Notes: generated by a model not told the origin, from the sequence alone. DNA of 64,000 nucleotides from JBGTGG01 sp964398945 (GCA_964398945.1 CAYNOT010000002.1:186001-250000), one strand, 5' to 3'. Shown: positions 8,119 to 18,341, counted from the stretch's first letter. Numbers and translations: made by a program.

Positions 8119-11073
8119 ATGAGAAAAGCCTGCCTTGTCCTTTGTTTTAGCTTCCTAACCGTCAGTGGATTTGCGCAGGTTGTTTTGGAGAACAATCCAC
8201 CAAAAATTAAATGGAGCCAGATCAATACACCACATTTCAGGGTCCTTTTTCCTTCCGGGGATGATACACAGGCACAGCGTGTGGCCAATACACTGGAAGC
8301 GATCCATAGTCCGGAAGCTGTCACATTGGGAACCAAGCCCAAGAAAATTTCGATTATCCTTCAAAGCCAATCTTCCGTTTCGAATGCATTTGTTTCCGTG
8401 GCGCCAAGACGATCTGAATTTTACATGATGCCTTCACAGAATTATAATTTTCTGGGCAACACGGATTGGTTGGATATGATCAGTTCACACGAGTACCGGC
8501 ACATTGTCCAATTTGAGCATGCCAAGGTTGGCTTCAATAAGTTTGTATATACGTTGTTTGGCAACAACACATTTTCTGCCATGGCCCATGTTTCGGCACC
8601 GGATTGGTTTTGGGAAGGGGACGCGGTGGCCATTGAAACTGCCTATACACCAACAGGCCGGGGAAAAATCCCAAACTTTGGTTTGGTTTTTAAGTCCAAT
8701 TTAATGGAAGGAAGGACCTTTAATTACCACAAACAATATTTACGCTCCTACAAACATTTTATCCCCAACCATTATGTGTTTGGTTTTCACATGGTGAGTT
8801 ATTTACGGAGGAAGACCAATGATCCTGAAATATGGGGAAAAATTTCTGAGCGCGCGTGGAAGTGGTCTTTTGTTCCCTTCACATTTTCAAATGCGATTCA
8901 CAAAGAAACAGGGTTGTATGTAGTCGACTTGTACAAAGAGATGGCCGATGAACTAAAAGAAGATTGGCAAGCCGAAATTGACCAGCTTGAACTTACAGGA
9001 TTTGAACGGGTAAATATTCGAACGAAAAAAGCCTACACTGATTATGAATTTCCTCAACCGTTGGAAGATGGAAGTGTGCTCGCATTGAAATCCGGTATTG
9101 GGGACATTCAGCAATTTGTGCTGTTGAAAGATGGAAAGGAATCAAAAGCCTTTACACCGGGTATCATGAACGATGCCGGAATGCTGTCGGCCACCAACTC
9201 GAAAGTGGTATGGAATGAATACGGATATGATCCGCGCTGGCGTGTTGAAAACTATTCCTTGATTAAAAGCTATGATGTAGGAAGCAAAACGCAATTTGTT
9301 GTCTCCGATAAACATTCACGTTATGTGGGTGCGGCACTTTCACAAGATGGGTATAAAGTAGTAACCGTTCGTACGGATACAGATTACAAATCCAATATTG
9401 TTGTGCTGGATTTTTTTTCGGGCAAAGTGTTGCATGAATATCCAAACCCAAACAATGAGTATTATTCCATGGCACGTTTTTCTGAAGATGGAAAAATGAT
9501 TGTGACGCTGAAAGCAAACCGGAAGCAAAAAGCGGTTGTGTTGATCGATGTTGAATCAGGTAGGGAAGAATTACTATTGCCCTATTCGGATGAGAATATT
9601 GGATACCCTGTATTAGCGGGCGGTTACATGTTGTACAATTCACCGTTTAGCGGGATCGATAATATTTATGCAGTTAACCTTTCCACAAAAGAAAAATTCC
9701 AGGTCACTTCAAGTAAATACGGTGCTTACAATCCGGCTGTTAATAAAGAACGCACCATTCTTTACTACAACGACCAAACAAAGGATGGATTGGATGTAGT
9801 GAAGGTTCCATTTGATCCGGCATCATGGAAATCAATTGGGCAACCGCATTCAGGCCCAAACCTATATCAGCATTTGGTTGATCAGGAAACAGGTAGCAAA
9901 GAATTATTATCAGGCATTCCGGATACACAACACCCGGTAACAAAATATTCAAAATTGAAAGGGATCATCAATCCGTATAGTTGGGGTGCTTTTGTTGATA
10001 GTGATTTAACGAGCGCAAGTATAGGTATTAGTTCACGGGATTTATTGAGTACCACGGCAATTGATTTGGGCTATCATTTTGATTTGAATGAACGCACCGG
10101 ATTTTGGCAGGCAGGTATGAGTTATCAGGGTTGGTTTCCGATTGTAGATGTGGCCTATCGGTTTGGGAACCGCGCAGACCAAAACGAATTTCCGATTTAT
10201 GTTGTAGAGGGAATAGATACCTCGATTGTAAATAAGGATGTTAAAATAAAATGGAAAGAACAAGATATTGAAGTTGGTTTGAGGATACCACTATTGCTCA
10301 CGCAGTCAAAGTATTATAGAAATTTAAGTTTGGGTGGTTACATCGGGTATATTCAGTCGTCCGGATTTCATACAGATTTTGGAGATGATAGATATGTTCC
10401 TTCCTTAATTAGGAACGATTCGATTATTGGCCCCCCCTATATCCATCCAATGTTTTATTATACTGGTAATAATAATTTAGTTTACAATCATTTTAACCTT
10501 TCATTTTCAAATTTTCTTAAGACAAGTTATCGCGACATATTGCCACGGTGGGGACAGGCATTTTCTATGAATTACTATCAGACCCTCAGTGGAAGTGATC
10601 TTGACGGTGGATTATTTTCGTTTTGGGGTCGGTTATATTTTCCGGGCATATTCAAACACCATTCATTTTATGGGCACTTGGCATATCAAAAATATTTGGT
10701 GGACCGCACTTTTGATGATTACTTGTTTAGGAACACTGTTCCGCTGGTGCGTGGACAAGGCGTACCACGGTTTCAGGAGTTTTATTCGATGGCAGCAAAC
10801 TATGCACTGCCGGTGTGGTACCCGGATATTGCTATGGGGCCGATCTTGAATATCCAACGCTTGCGAGCCAATTTTTTCTTTGATTATGGTGTTGGGATCA
10901 ATTCATTATACCGAGGCGTAAATATGAATTATACCTCCGTTGGCACCGAAGTAAAATTTGATATCAATATCTTTCGCTTTCGGCCACAATTGGATGTTGG
11001 CTTCCGGTATTCGATTGGTTTGCAGCCTTCTACAACTATGTTTGAATTTTTACTGGGCACCTTCAATTTCTAA
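8119..11073 (+). CDS. Secreted metalloprotease-like beta-propeller protein with C-terminal outer-membrane barrel
   Basis: A 984-residue protein with a signal peptide (MRKACLVLCFSFLTVSGFAQ). Residues 124-128 read HEYRH, an HExxH zinc site, and WFWEGDA follows with E166 as the likely third ligand, the pattern of gluzincin (peptidase MA-like) enzymes. Residues about 300-620 hold repeated strands with YDPRW, SxDG and NPAVN turns typical of TolB/PD40 beta-propellers. The last ~330 residues are rich in alternating aromatic strands and end in phenylalanine (LLGTFNF), as expected for an outer-membrane beta-barrel. It probably sits in the outer membrane with the propeller and protease in the periplasm or outside. 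The substrate is unknown. The gene stands alone. Confidence 0.72.
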   Translation: MRKACLVLCFSFLTVSGFAQVVLENNPPKIKWSQINTPHFRVLFPSGDDTQAQRVANTLEAIHSPEAVTLGTKPKKISIILQSQSSVSNAFVSVAPRRSEFYMMPSQNYNFLGNTDWLDMISSHEYRHIVQFEHAKVGFNKFVYTLFGNNTFSAMAHVSAPDWFWEGDAVAIETAYTPTGRGKIPNFGLVFKSNLMEGRTFNYHKQYLRSYKHFIPNHYVFGFHMVSYLRRKTNDPEIWGKISERAWKWSFVPFTFSNAIHKETGLYVVDLYKEMADELKEDWQAEIDQLELTGFERVNIRTKKAYTDYEFPQPLEDGSVLALKSGIGDIQQFVLLKDGKESKAFTPGIMNDAGMLSATNSKVVWNEYGYDPRWRVENYSLIKSYDVGSKTQFVVSDKHSRYVGAALSQDGYKVVTVRTDTDYKSNIVVLDFFSGKVLHEYPNPNNEYYSMARFSEDGKMIVTLKANRKQKAVVLIDVESGREELLLPYSDENIGYPVLAGGYMLYNSPFSGIDNIYAVNLSTKEKFQVTSSKYGAYNPAVNKERTILYYNDQTKDGLDVVKVPFDPASWKSIGQPHSGPNLYQHLVDQETGSKELLSGIPDTQHPVTKYSKLKGIINPYSWGAFVDSDLTSASIGISSRDLLSTTAIDLGYHFDLNERTGFWQAGMSYQGWFPIVDVAYRFGNRADQNEFPIYVVEGIDTSIVNKDVKIKWKEQDIEVGLRIPLLLTQSKYYRNLSLGGYIGYIQSSGFHTDFGDDRYVPSLIRNDSIIGPPYIHPMFYYTGNNNLVYNHFNLSFSNFLKTSYRDILPRWGQAFSMNYYQTLSGSDLDGGLFSFWGRLYFPGIFKHHSFYGHLAYQKYLVDRTFDDYLFRNTVPLVRGQGVPRFQEFYSMAANYALPVWYPDIAMGPILNIQRLRANFFFDYGVGINSLYRGVNMNYTSVGTEVKFDINIFRFRPQLDVGFRYSIGLQPSTTMFEFLLGTFNF

Positions 11074-11233
11074 CCGAAATTTAATGCCCGGTAGGGTGAA
11101 ATCTTTTTGATTGCCCTTTTCACGTAACAGGCACACGATTATTACCCAAATCGTCCCAACGCGAAGAAACAATTAGCGTGACTTACCCGGGCAAAAAAGA
11201 ACGGTCAACTGCAATTTCTAACTTACCAATTGC

Positions 11234-11264
11234 TTGAATATCGCGGTTTTTGATGCTATTTTTG
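11234..11264 (+). promoter_or_regulatory. Promoter of the PDH E2 gene
   Basis: TTG (11234-11236), 20 nt, then TATTTTTG (11257-11264) matches the Bacteroidota vegetative promoter TTG-N19/20-TAnnTTTG. The predicted start of transcription would leave a leader of about 25 nt before ATG 11297. Confidence 0.55.
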
Positions 11265-11296
11265 GCTGCTTATACCTATTATAAATATTAAAGAAC

Positions 11297-12943
11297 ATGG
11301 CTGAATTAGTACGGATGCCCAAAATGAGCGATACCATGACGGAAGGTGTGATCGCGAAGTGGCATAAAAAAGTGGGGGACACAGTGAAATCAGGTGAATT
11401 GATGGCGGAAATCGAGACCGACAAAGCCACCATGGACTACGAATCGTACAATGAAGGCACTGTTTTATACCTGGGTGCAAAAGAAGGCGAAGCAGTCGCA
11501 ATTGATGATGTGCTGGCCGTAGTCGGAAAAAAGGGGGAAGATTATAAATCCTTGTTGGAGGGTGCATCCAGTGCTGCTGCCGATGGAGGAGCAAAAGAAG
11601 AAGCTAAACCAGCTGCCAAAGAGGAGTCTTCCAAAGGGAAAAGTGAGACCACTGAAAAAATAGATACGTCCAATATTAAAGCTGAGATCGTATTGATGCC
11701 CAAAATGAGCGACACCATGGTAGAAGGTGTAATTGCGGGTTGGAATAAAAAAGTTGGCGATACCGTAAAAACCGGGGAGTTGTTGGCGGAAGTCGAGACC
11801 GACAAAGCCACCATGGAATACGAATCCTATCACGATGGCACATTATTATATATTGGTGCCGAAGCCGGCAGTGCCGTTCCGGTAAATGGTGTGCTTGCCG
11901 TGATTGGTGAGAAAGGTGCGGATTACAAAACATTGTTGAAAGCACACGGGAATGAATCATCGGGTGCTGCCCCCGAAAAATCTACCGGACCAAAAGAAGA
12001 AACAAAGAAAGTTCCTGCTTCATCCCCGGCACCAGTTGCTGCACCATCGACAAGTGGCGGTTCCAGCAATGGTCGTATAAAAGCCTCCCCGCTTGCCAAA
12101 AAAATGGCAGAAGAAAAGGGCTATGACATCAGCCAGATTCAGGGAAGTGGAGACCACGGACGTGTAACAAAACGCGATGTCGAATCCTATTCACCATCCG
12201 CTGCTCCGGCAACAAAAGGTGAAGGCGCAGCGCCAATTGCATTGCCTTCCGTAGTAGGCGAAGTAAAATTTGAGGAAGTAGCCGTTTCGCAAATGCGGAA
12301 AACGATCGCGCGCAGATTGGCCGATAGCAAGTTTACTTCACCGCACTTCTATTTGACCATGGAGATCAACATGGACAAAGCAATCGAAGCAAGGAAGAGC
12401 ATCAATGAAGTGAGCCCAATAAAGGTATCGTTCAATGATATGGTCATCAAGGCGGTTGCTGCGGCCATACGTCAGCATCCGGATGTAAATGTTTCCTGGT
12501 TGGGCGATAAGATCAGAAAAAATCAACACATCAATATCGGTGTGGCAGTTGCAGTTCCGGATGGATTGTTGGTTCCGGTTGTTCGCTTTGCCGACAATAA
12601 ATCATTGTCGCATATCGGTGCCGAAGTAAAAGACCTTGCGCAAAAAGCAACAAGCAAAAAACTACAACCAAGTGATTGGGAAGGCAGTACGTTTACAGTT
12701 TCCAATTTAGGTATGTTTGGCATTGAAGAATTTACCGCGATCATCAATCCACCCGATGCGTGTATCCTGGCGATTGGCGGGATCAAAGAAACCCCGGTTG
12801 TTAAAAATGGTCAGGTAGTGCCGGGCAACGTGATGAAAGTAACCTTGAGTTGCGATCACCGCGCAGTGGATGGTGCAGTGGGCGCAGCCTTCTTGAAAAC
12901 TTTTAAAGGTTTGTTGGAAGAGCCTGTTAGAATATTAATTTAA
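11297..12943 (+). CDS. Pyruvate dehydrogenase E2 (dihydrolipoamide acetyltransferase), two lipoyl domains
   Basis: A 548-residue E2 subunit that transfers acetyl groups to CoA in the pyruvate dehydrogenase complex. Two lipoyl domains are present, each with the lipoylated lysine in ETDKATM (K43 and K170), joined by Ala/Pro/Lys/Glu-rich linkers. An E3/E1-binding domain follows (KASPLAKKMAEEKGYDISQI, about 262-300). The catalytic domain ends with CDHRAVDG, in which H521 and D525 are the active-site residues. E1 and E3 genes are not adjacent. The two-lipoyl architecture is typical of Bacteroidota PDH. Confidence 0.93.
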   Translation: MAELVRMPKMSDTMTEGVIAKWHKKVGDTVKSGELMAEIETDKATMDYESYNEGTVLYLGAKEGEAVAIDDVLAVVGKKGEDYKSLLEGASSAAADGGAKEEAKPAAKEESSKGKSETTEKIDTSNIKAEIVLMPKMSDTMVEGVIAGWNKKVGDTVKTGELLAEVETDKATMEYESYHDGTLLYIGAEAGSAVPVNGVLAVIGEKGADYKTLLKAHGNESSGAAPEKSTGPKEETKKVPASSPAPVAAPSTSGGSSNGRIKASPLAKKMAEEKGYDISQIQGSGDHGRVTKRDVESYSPSAAPATKGEGAAPIALPSVVGEVKFEEVAVSQMRKTIARRLADSKFTSPHFYLTMEINMDKAIEARKSINEVSPIKVSFNDMVIKAVAAAIRQHPDVNVSWLGDKIRKNQHINIGVAVAVPDGLLVPVVRFADNKSLSHIGAEVKDLAQKATSKKLQPSDWEGSTFTVSNLGMFGIEEFTAIINPPDACILAIGGIKETPVVKNGQVVPGNVMKVTLSCDHRAVDGAVGAAFLKTFKGLLEEPVRILI

Positions 12944-12997
12944 AAATTTCGACTTAAAGATTTTTCGGTCCCCGATGCCCGGGGCAAGCTGTTCCTT

Positions 12998-13051
12998 TGA
13001 ATGACGTTAAGTTTTTGCGTCACTCAGAGCGGTAGTGAAGAGTCTTTCAAG
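12998..13051 (+). repeat. Hairpin and degenerate dispersed repeat after the E2 gene
   Basis: TGAATGACG and CGTCACTCA form a 9-bp imperfect inverted repeat around a T-rich loop (12998-13026). The adjoining GTCACTCAGAGCGGTAGTGA (from 13019) closely resembles a dispersed intergenic element seen in many bacterial genomes with the core TCATTCTGAGCG..GTGAAGAATCT. It may act as the E2 terminator. The assignment to that repeat family is from memory. Confidence 0.4.
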
Positions 13052-13066
13052 AAACCTTAAGAAGCC

Positions 13067-13603
13067 ATGCAAAAAATTCACGCGACAACAATCCTTGCAG
13101 TTTTACACAATGGTCAATTGGCCATTGGTGGTGATGGCCAGGCCACCATGGGCAATACCGTTGCGAAAAGCAATGTGAAGAAAATCCGTAAGCTGCATGA
13201 TGGAAAAATTTTAGCGGGTTTTGCAGGCTCCACGGCCGATGCGTTTACGTTGATTGAGCGCTTTGAAGAAAAATTGAACAGCTACGGTGGCAACATGAAG
13301 CGTGCGGCCATTGAATTGGCAAAAGACTGGCGGATGGATCGCTACCTTCGAAAATTAGAAGCAATGTTGATCACCGCGAGCAAGGATGAAATTTTAGTCT
13401 TGTCCGGAACAGGCGATGTGCTGGAACCGGACAATCAAGTAGCGGCCATTGGATCCGGTTCGATGTATGCACAATCGGCTGCGCTGGCGTTGAAGAAACA
13501 TGCCCCACATTTAAGTGCAGAAGAAATTGTAAAGGAAAGTTTAACCATTGCCGCTGATATTTGTATCTACACAAATCACAATCTCGTGATTGAGAAGATG
13601 TAA
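13067..13603 (+). CDS. hslV: ATP-dependent protease proteolytic subunit HslV
   Basis: A 178-residue peptidase of the HslUV (ClpYQ) complex, a cytoplasmic proteasome-like protease. Removal of the first six residues (MQKIHA) exposes the catalytic T7 of TTILAV. The signatures GGDGQATMGNT, AGFAGSTADAFTL, KDWRMDRYLRKLEAML and IGSGSMYAQSAALAL match HslV along its full length. The ATPase partner hslU is not adjacent, as is common in Bacteroidota. Confidence 0.95.
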   Translation: MQKIHATTILAVLHNGQLAIGGDGQATMGNTVAKSNVKKIRKLHDGKILAGFAGSTADAFTLIERFEEKLNSYGGNMKRAAIELAKDWRMDRYLRKLEAMLITASKDEILVLSGTGDVLEPDNQVAAIGSGSMYAQSAALALKKHAPHLSAEEIVKESLTIAADICIYTNHNLVIEKM

Positions 13604-13804
13604 TCGCTAGTAGAAATTTCCTATCTTCTATTCACTAATCCTTCTTATGGATAAAAGGGTTGAAAGATGTTTGCGGGTGTGGGAAGTTCGATGGGGCTAA
13701 ATACTTTGTGGGCCTTTGTGTAATTTCTTTGAGGCACTTTGTGTAATAGGTGTTATTTCACGAAGTCGCACAGAGAAGCCCAAAGTTTCACAAAGGGGAT
13801 TTGA

Positions 13805-14992
13805 TCAATCCGTACTTTCTATTGCTTCCAAAATTGTTTTGCAGGATTCCCTTATTTCATTTTCTGAAATAGTTAACGGAGGGGCAATGCGAAAACTATT
13901 CGGGTGCGATAAAAACCAAAACGTAACCACACCCTTTTCAAGTGCTTTCTTTACAATTTTATCTACCCGTTCCGCTGAATCAAAATCAATCGCGAAGAAC
14001 AAACCGATCCTTCTCACCTCCTTGATTAACGGATGGACCAAGAGTTCTTCAAACAACTTTCCTTTTGCTTCAACGTGTTGGATTATTTTTTCTTCTTCGA
14101 TGATTTCCAACGTAGCCAATGCAGCCGCACAACACACCGGGTTTCCGCCAAAGGTTGTGATATGCCCCAGCATCGGGTTGTGTGTGAGCACGTTCATGGT
14201 TTCTTTGCTGCTGACAAAAGCACCGATCGGTAATCCGCCACCAAAAGCTTTTCCGATGGTCAGGATATCCGGTACGATCCCAAATTGTTCGAAGGCAAAC
14301 AACGTCCCGGTTCTTCCCATCCCACACTGGATTTCATCAAAGATTAAAAGCGCACCAACTTTAGTGCACCGATCACGCAAGGCTTTTAAGTAACCCGAGC
14401 CCGGTATTCGAACACCCGCATCACCTTGCACGGTTTCAACAATTACACATGCGGTTTTCTCAGTGATTTCTTTTAGGTCAGAATCAATATTGAAATGGAT
14501 AAACTTCACATCTGGTAACAACGGACGAAAGGTTTGCTTCTTCACTTCATTTCCCGATACACTCATGGAACCGTGCGTGCTGCCGTGGTAGGATCCCCGG
14601 AAGGAAATTATTTCGGTTCTGCCGGTAAAACGTTTTGCTAATTTCAAAGCACCTTCGTTGGCTTCTGTTCCGGAGTTCACAAAATAGCAGCAATCCAGAT
14701 TGTTGGGAAGGAGTGACGTTAGTTTTTCAGCGAGTTGATTTGAGGCGGACTGGATGTACTCACCATACACCATCACGTGTAAGTGTTTATCCACTTGGTT
14801 TTTAATCGCTTCTTTTATTTTCGGATGCCCATGGCCCAACGCACTTACACCAACTCCTGAAATTAAATCGGTATATCGTTTTCCATCTGGACTAAACAAA
14901 TAAATGCCTTCTGCCCGTTCAACGGGAATTAGAAATGGAAACGGGGTAGTTTGTGCAAGGTGGTTAAGAAAAGTATCGGGATTGTAGTTCAT
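13805..14992 (-). CDS. Class III PLP-dependent aminotransferase (aspartate aminotransferase family)
   Basis: A 395-residue fold-type I aminotransferase of the acetylornithine/ornithine group. The motifs are VNSGTEANEGALKLAKRFTG (phosphate-binding region), FRGSYHGST, LIFDEIQCGMGRTG (PLP aspartate) and TIGKAFGGGLPIGAF, whose lysine forms the Schiff base. It would move an amino group from an omega-amine such as acetylornithine or ornithine to 2-oxoglutarate. No arginine-biosynthesis genes are next to it, so the substrate is open. The roughly 200-bp gap after hslV contains tandem CTTTGTG-type sequence and inverted CACAAAG sequence, and nothing coding. Confidence 0.85.
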   Translation of the reverse strand: MNYNPDTFLNHLAQTTPFPFLIPVERAEGIYLFSPDGKRYTDLISGVGVSALGHGHPKIKEAIKNQVDKHLHVMVYGEYIQSASNQLAEKLTSLLPNNLDCCYFVNSGTEANEGALKLAKRFTGRTEIISFRGSYHGSTHGSMSVSGNEVKKQTFRPLLPDVKFIHFNIDSDLKEITEKTACVIVETVQGDAGVRIPGSGYLKALRDRCTKVGALLIFDEIQCGMGRTGTLFAFEQFGIVPDILTIGKAFGGGLPIGAFVSSKETMNVLTHNPMLGHITTFGGNPVCCAAALATLEIIEEEKIIQHVEAKGKLFEELLVHPLIKEVRRIGLFFAIDFDSAERVDKIVKKALEKGVVTFWFLSHPNSFRIAPPLTISENEIRESCKTILEAIESTD

Positions 14993-15220
14993 CGGGATAG
15001 AAATGATAAAGCAAGGATAGGCAAAAACCGTAAGGATGTAAAGACCCTGCCTTTATTAACAAAGCCCACAAAAACCCAGGTTAACCAGCCGACCGCTGGC
15101 GAACACTTTCGCACGCCTTCGATCAGTGTGAAATATTGAATGTTTGAAATTTCACCAATTTCAAAAGATTCGTATTTGGACTGGTATTTGGCTTACTGCC
15201 GTCATCTGAATCTTACTAAT

Positions 15221-17641
15221 ATGTTTAAGCACCTCACCATTGCCTTTCGTTTCCTTTTTAAAAACCGCGAATACTCCCTCATTAATATTGGAGGTTTATG
15301 TCTGAGTTTAGTTGCGGTATTCCTTATTACGCTTTATTTAATTGATGAACTCAGCTTCGACAAGATGCATGCGAAGGCAGATCGTATCTATCGGGTAATT
15401 GAAAATGAAACCAATGAACAGGGAGAGTCATCTGATCTGGCAGGTATTCCGATGCGCGTTGCTACTGTTCAAAATGAAATACCGGATGTAGAAGAAACTT
15501 CCTTCATCTTAAACATTGGCCGCGCCAATATTTCCAATGAAGAAAATTCGAATATGTTTTACGAGCAACTCAATTTTGTTGACCAGGCATTCTTTTCGAT
15601 TTTTGATTTCAACGTTTTGTCGGGCAACAGGGATCAACTGTTGACAGCCCCCTATACGGCCGTGCTGACAAAGTCAACAGCTATTAAAATTTTTGGGACC
15701 GAAGAAGCTGTCGGGAAAGTCTTTGATGCCGAGAATGATCAGCCGTATACCGTTTCAGGTGTGATTGAAGATTTTCCTTCCAACTCGCATCTCGACATGA
15801 ACATTTTATTCTCCATTGGAAGTGTGCAAAGTGCCGAGTGGTACCACCGCTTGCAATCTGACTGGAACTCAAATTATTTTGTTGTGTACTATTTGTTGAA
15901 CTCCACTGCGGATGTAAAGGATGTGGAAACTTCGCTAACGGATTTGGTCGCTAAAAACCGCCAGGAATCCAGCATACCTTTTCACTTTTGGCTTCAGCCA
16001 ATTACTGACATCCATTTTCATTCAGCGGAAATACGCGGAGGGCAATTCGCCCGCCTTGGGGAAATTTATTATGTCTATATTTTTGCTGCTATCGGTTTAT
16101 TTATTCTGATTATCGCCCTTGTCAATTATGTGAACTTATCAACGGCACTGTCTACCATAAGAGGAAAAGAAATTGGTGTGAAGAAAGTAGCGGGCGCAAC
16201 CAAAGGGTATTTGGTTGTGCAATTTATGATGGAAAGTACGCTGGTGGTTTTGATTGCTGTAAGTTTCGCGCTGGCCGTGGTTTCGTTGTTGCTGCCGGCT
16301 TTTAATTCCTTTGCAGGGAAGTCAATCAGTACCCAGATATTGACGCAACCACTTTCACTGGTGATCTATGTTGCTTTTACGGTTGTTATCGGTTTGTTGT
16401 CAGGCGGGTATCCTGCATTTTATTTGAGCAGGCTACAGCCCATTAAAATTATGAAAGGGTTTTCGAAGGGCTCGCAATCCTCCTGGATACGGAGTAGTTT
16501 GGTGGTTTTTCAATTTGCACTTTCTATCATGTTGATCATCGCCACGCTTACAGCGTATCAACAGATCGATTATATCCGCAATAAAAACCTTGGGTTCGAC
16601 CACCAGCAATTGGTTATACTTGATATCAATAGCAGTGCGGTGCGAAATGGTTTTCAAACCATTAAAAATGAACTGGCAAATATACCGGGTGTGAGCAGTG
16701 TTTCCGTTTCTTCCCGTATTCCGGGAGAATGGAAAAACTTCCCCACGGTTCCATTGAATACATTCGACAATCCAAATGGCCCGCGGGCGTATTTCATTGG
16801 AGCGGATGAAGAATTCCTTTCAACTTTTAAAATGCAATTGGTAGCAGGACGTAATTTCAGTTCGTCAATGCCTGCTGATTCATCTTCTATTTTGATCAAC
16901 GAAACAGCTGCAGCGGTTTTGGGGATAACGGAACCGGGGCTTGAAGCGGTGATCCCTTCGGTGAATATGTCAGTAACGGATGTTCCCTTGCGGGAACCTT
17001 TCAAGGTGAAGATTATTGGTATTGTAAAGGATTTTCATTTTCAAAGTTTACATCAAAAGGTGGCACCGATGGTGATCGCCTACCGAAACAATCCGGTCCA
17101 TCGCATCGATTATTTTACCGTTCGTGTTGCGATGGAAGACATGGATAAGAAATTGGCAGCGATGCAAGAAATTTTTTATGAAGTGGATGGTGAACATGTG
17201 TTGGAAGCAAATTATCTCGACCAACGATTGGCAGAGAATTATCAACAAGATGCCAAACGCGGTCAGTTGTTTGGTATGACAGCCATTATCGCGATTGTAT
17301 TGGCGTGTCTTGGATTGTTTTCGTTGGCGTCCTTTAATACCGCTTTGCGTACCAAAGAAATTGGTGTGCGAAAAGTATTGGGTGCGTCTGTGGCGCAAGT
17401 AACATTTATGCTTTCTTCCGATTACATTAAACTGGTGGGCATCGGCTTTATTCTGGCGGTACCCGTATCCTATTGGGCGCTTCAAAGTTGGTTGAGTTCC
17501 TTTGCGTATCGGATTGAGATTGGTTGGTTCATCCTGGCTGCGGCATGTGCAATTTCAATTTTGATAGCGCTGCTTACAGTCGGGTACAAATCCATTCGTG
17601 CCGCGCTTGCAAATCCGGTAAACGCGTTGCGTAGCGAATAA
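15221..17641 (+). CDS. ABC transporter permease, duplicated MacB/FtsX type
   Basis: An 806-residue membrane protein of the macrolide-exporter/lipoprotein-release permease class common in Bacteroidota. It has two modules, each with an N-terminal membrane helix, a periplasmic MacB_PCD-like domain and three FtsX helices. The first starts with MFKHLTIAFRFLFKNREYSLINIGGL and has KEIGVKKVAGATKGY; the second has LRTKEIGVRKVLGASVAQVT. I chose ATG 15221 because the frame upstream of it (from 15140) lacks the usual cytoplasmic start. No ATPase gene is adjacent. Such proteins work with a separate LolD/MacB ATPase, and the cargo is unknown. Confidence 0.88.
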   Translation: MFKHLTIAFRFLFKNREYSLINIGGLCLSLVAVFLITLYLIDELSFDKMHAKADRIYRVIENETNEQGESSDLAGIPMRVATVQNEIPDVEETSFILNIGRANISNEENSNMFYEQLNFVDQAFFSIFDFNVLSGNRDQLLTAPYTAVLTKSTAIKIFGTEEAVGKVFDAENDQPYTVSGVIEDFPSNSHLDMNILFSIGSVQSAEWYHRLQSDWNSNYFVVYYLLNSTADVKDVETSLTDLVAKNRQESSIPFHFWLQPITDIHFHSAEIRGGQFARLGEIYYVYIFAAIGLFILIIALVNYVNLSTALSTIRGKEIGVKKVAGATKGYLVVQFMMESTLVVLIAVSFALAVVSLLLPAFNSFAGKSISTQILTQPLSLVIYVAFTVVIGLLSGGYPAFYLSRLQPIKIMKGFSKGSQSSWIRSSLVVFQFALSIMLIIATLTAYQQIDYIRNKNLGFDHQQLVILDINSSAVRNGFQTIKNELANIPGVSSVSVSSRIPGEWKNFPTVPLNTFDNPNGPRAYFIGADEEFLSTFKMQLVAGRNFSSSMPADSSSILINETAAAVLGITEPGLEAVIPSVNMSVTDVPLREPFKVKIIGIVKDFHFQSLHQKVAPMVIAYRNNPVHRIDYFTVRVAMEDMDKKLAAMQEIFYEVDGEHVLEANYLDQRLAENYQQDAKRGQLFGMTAIIAIVLACLGLFSLASFNTALRTKEIGVRKVLGASVAQVTFMLSSDYIKLVGIGFILAVPVSYWALQSWLSSFAYRIEIGWFILAAACAISILIALLTVGYKSIRAALANPVNALRSE

Positions 17642-17756
17642 TTGGATATCATGGGGAACGGATTATTTTCAGTTGGCCAAATATGATGGCAAGTGGATGA
17701 TCGTGAACATTATGAGGCAGTGACATCCGCACACAGCGAATTGATTAGCTAACAAA

Positions 17757-17786
17757 AAAGCCCTTGCCATTTTTGGTCGGGGCTTT
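17757..17786 (-). terminator. Bidirectional terminator between convergent genes
   Basis: AAAGCCC (17757-17763) and GGGCTTT (17780-17786) form a 7-bp stem with an inner CC/GG pair. On the minus strand the stem is followed by TTTTTTG, giving an intrinsic terminator for the TerB-like gene. It can also end the ABC permease transcript from the plus strand. Confidence 0.6.
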
Positions 17787-17891
17787 AAAATACTTTTCTC
17801 CCTTTATTGGTAAGATTATACCGATCGGCTATGTATCGATGGATGGGTTAGGGATTTTTAGAAACGGTCAATTTCGTGCATCTTTTAAATG

Positions 17892-18341
17892 CTACAAGGA
17901 TTCCTTTTCTTCCTCTACTTTCATAAAATCGATTACCTCCTGGCGCACATCACGGGGAATGGTTTGATCATACGCTTCCGTTGCGATGGATTTAAAAAGG
18001 TCGGCAACTACCTCAGGTTTGAACCCCAGGGTTTGGGCATAGATGGTGGCAACTTCAAGTTCAACATCTTCTACCACATCGTCAAGGTAGATCATGTAGA
18101 TCAGGTGGTAGATCGCCTCCAGTTTTTCAATTTTGTCTTCCGGTCGTTTAAACTGCAGGTCGGTAACATCGATTTTGGCATCGCGTAAGTCGTCTGCATC
18201 CATTCTCAATTGGAACCCCCATTTCAGCAGGCAGCGTAAAAAACGGCTTTCAATTTTATCGTCTGTTATGAATAATCCCAAAATGTTGAGATAACTACGC
18301 TTAATTGAAATTAGCTGATCAGGACTTAGTTTGGGTATCAT
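17892..18341 (-). CDS. TerB-like protein
   Basis: A 149-residue, all-helical acidic protein with the look of the TerB/DjlA-N superfamily: KRSYLNILGLFITDDKIESR at the start and a second half with LEAIYHLIYMIYLDDVVEDV. TerB-like modules often sit beside J-domain proteins, and here the gene downstream on the same strand (18427-19515, transcribed first) is a J-domain protein, 85 bp away. A cytoplasmic envelope-stress role is a guess. No signal peptide is visible. Confidence 0.6.
   Translation of the reverse strand: MIPKLSPDQLISIKRSYLNILGLFITDDKIESRFLRCLLKWGFQLRMDADDLRDAKIDVTDLQFKRPEDKIEKLEAIYHLIYMIYLDDVVEDVELEVATIYAQTLGFKPEVVADLFKSIATEAYDQTIPRDVRQEVIDFMKVEEEKESL

Noticed and set aside
12970..12985. 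CCCCGATGCCCGGGG hairpin after the E2 gene as terminator
   Set aside because: The stem is only five pairs and no T run follows directly.
13716..14393. 225-codon open frame on the plus strand
   Set aside because: It lies antisense to the class III aminotransferase, whose motifs are complete, and has no recognisable features.
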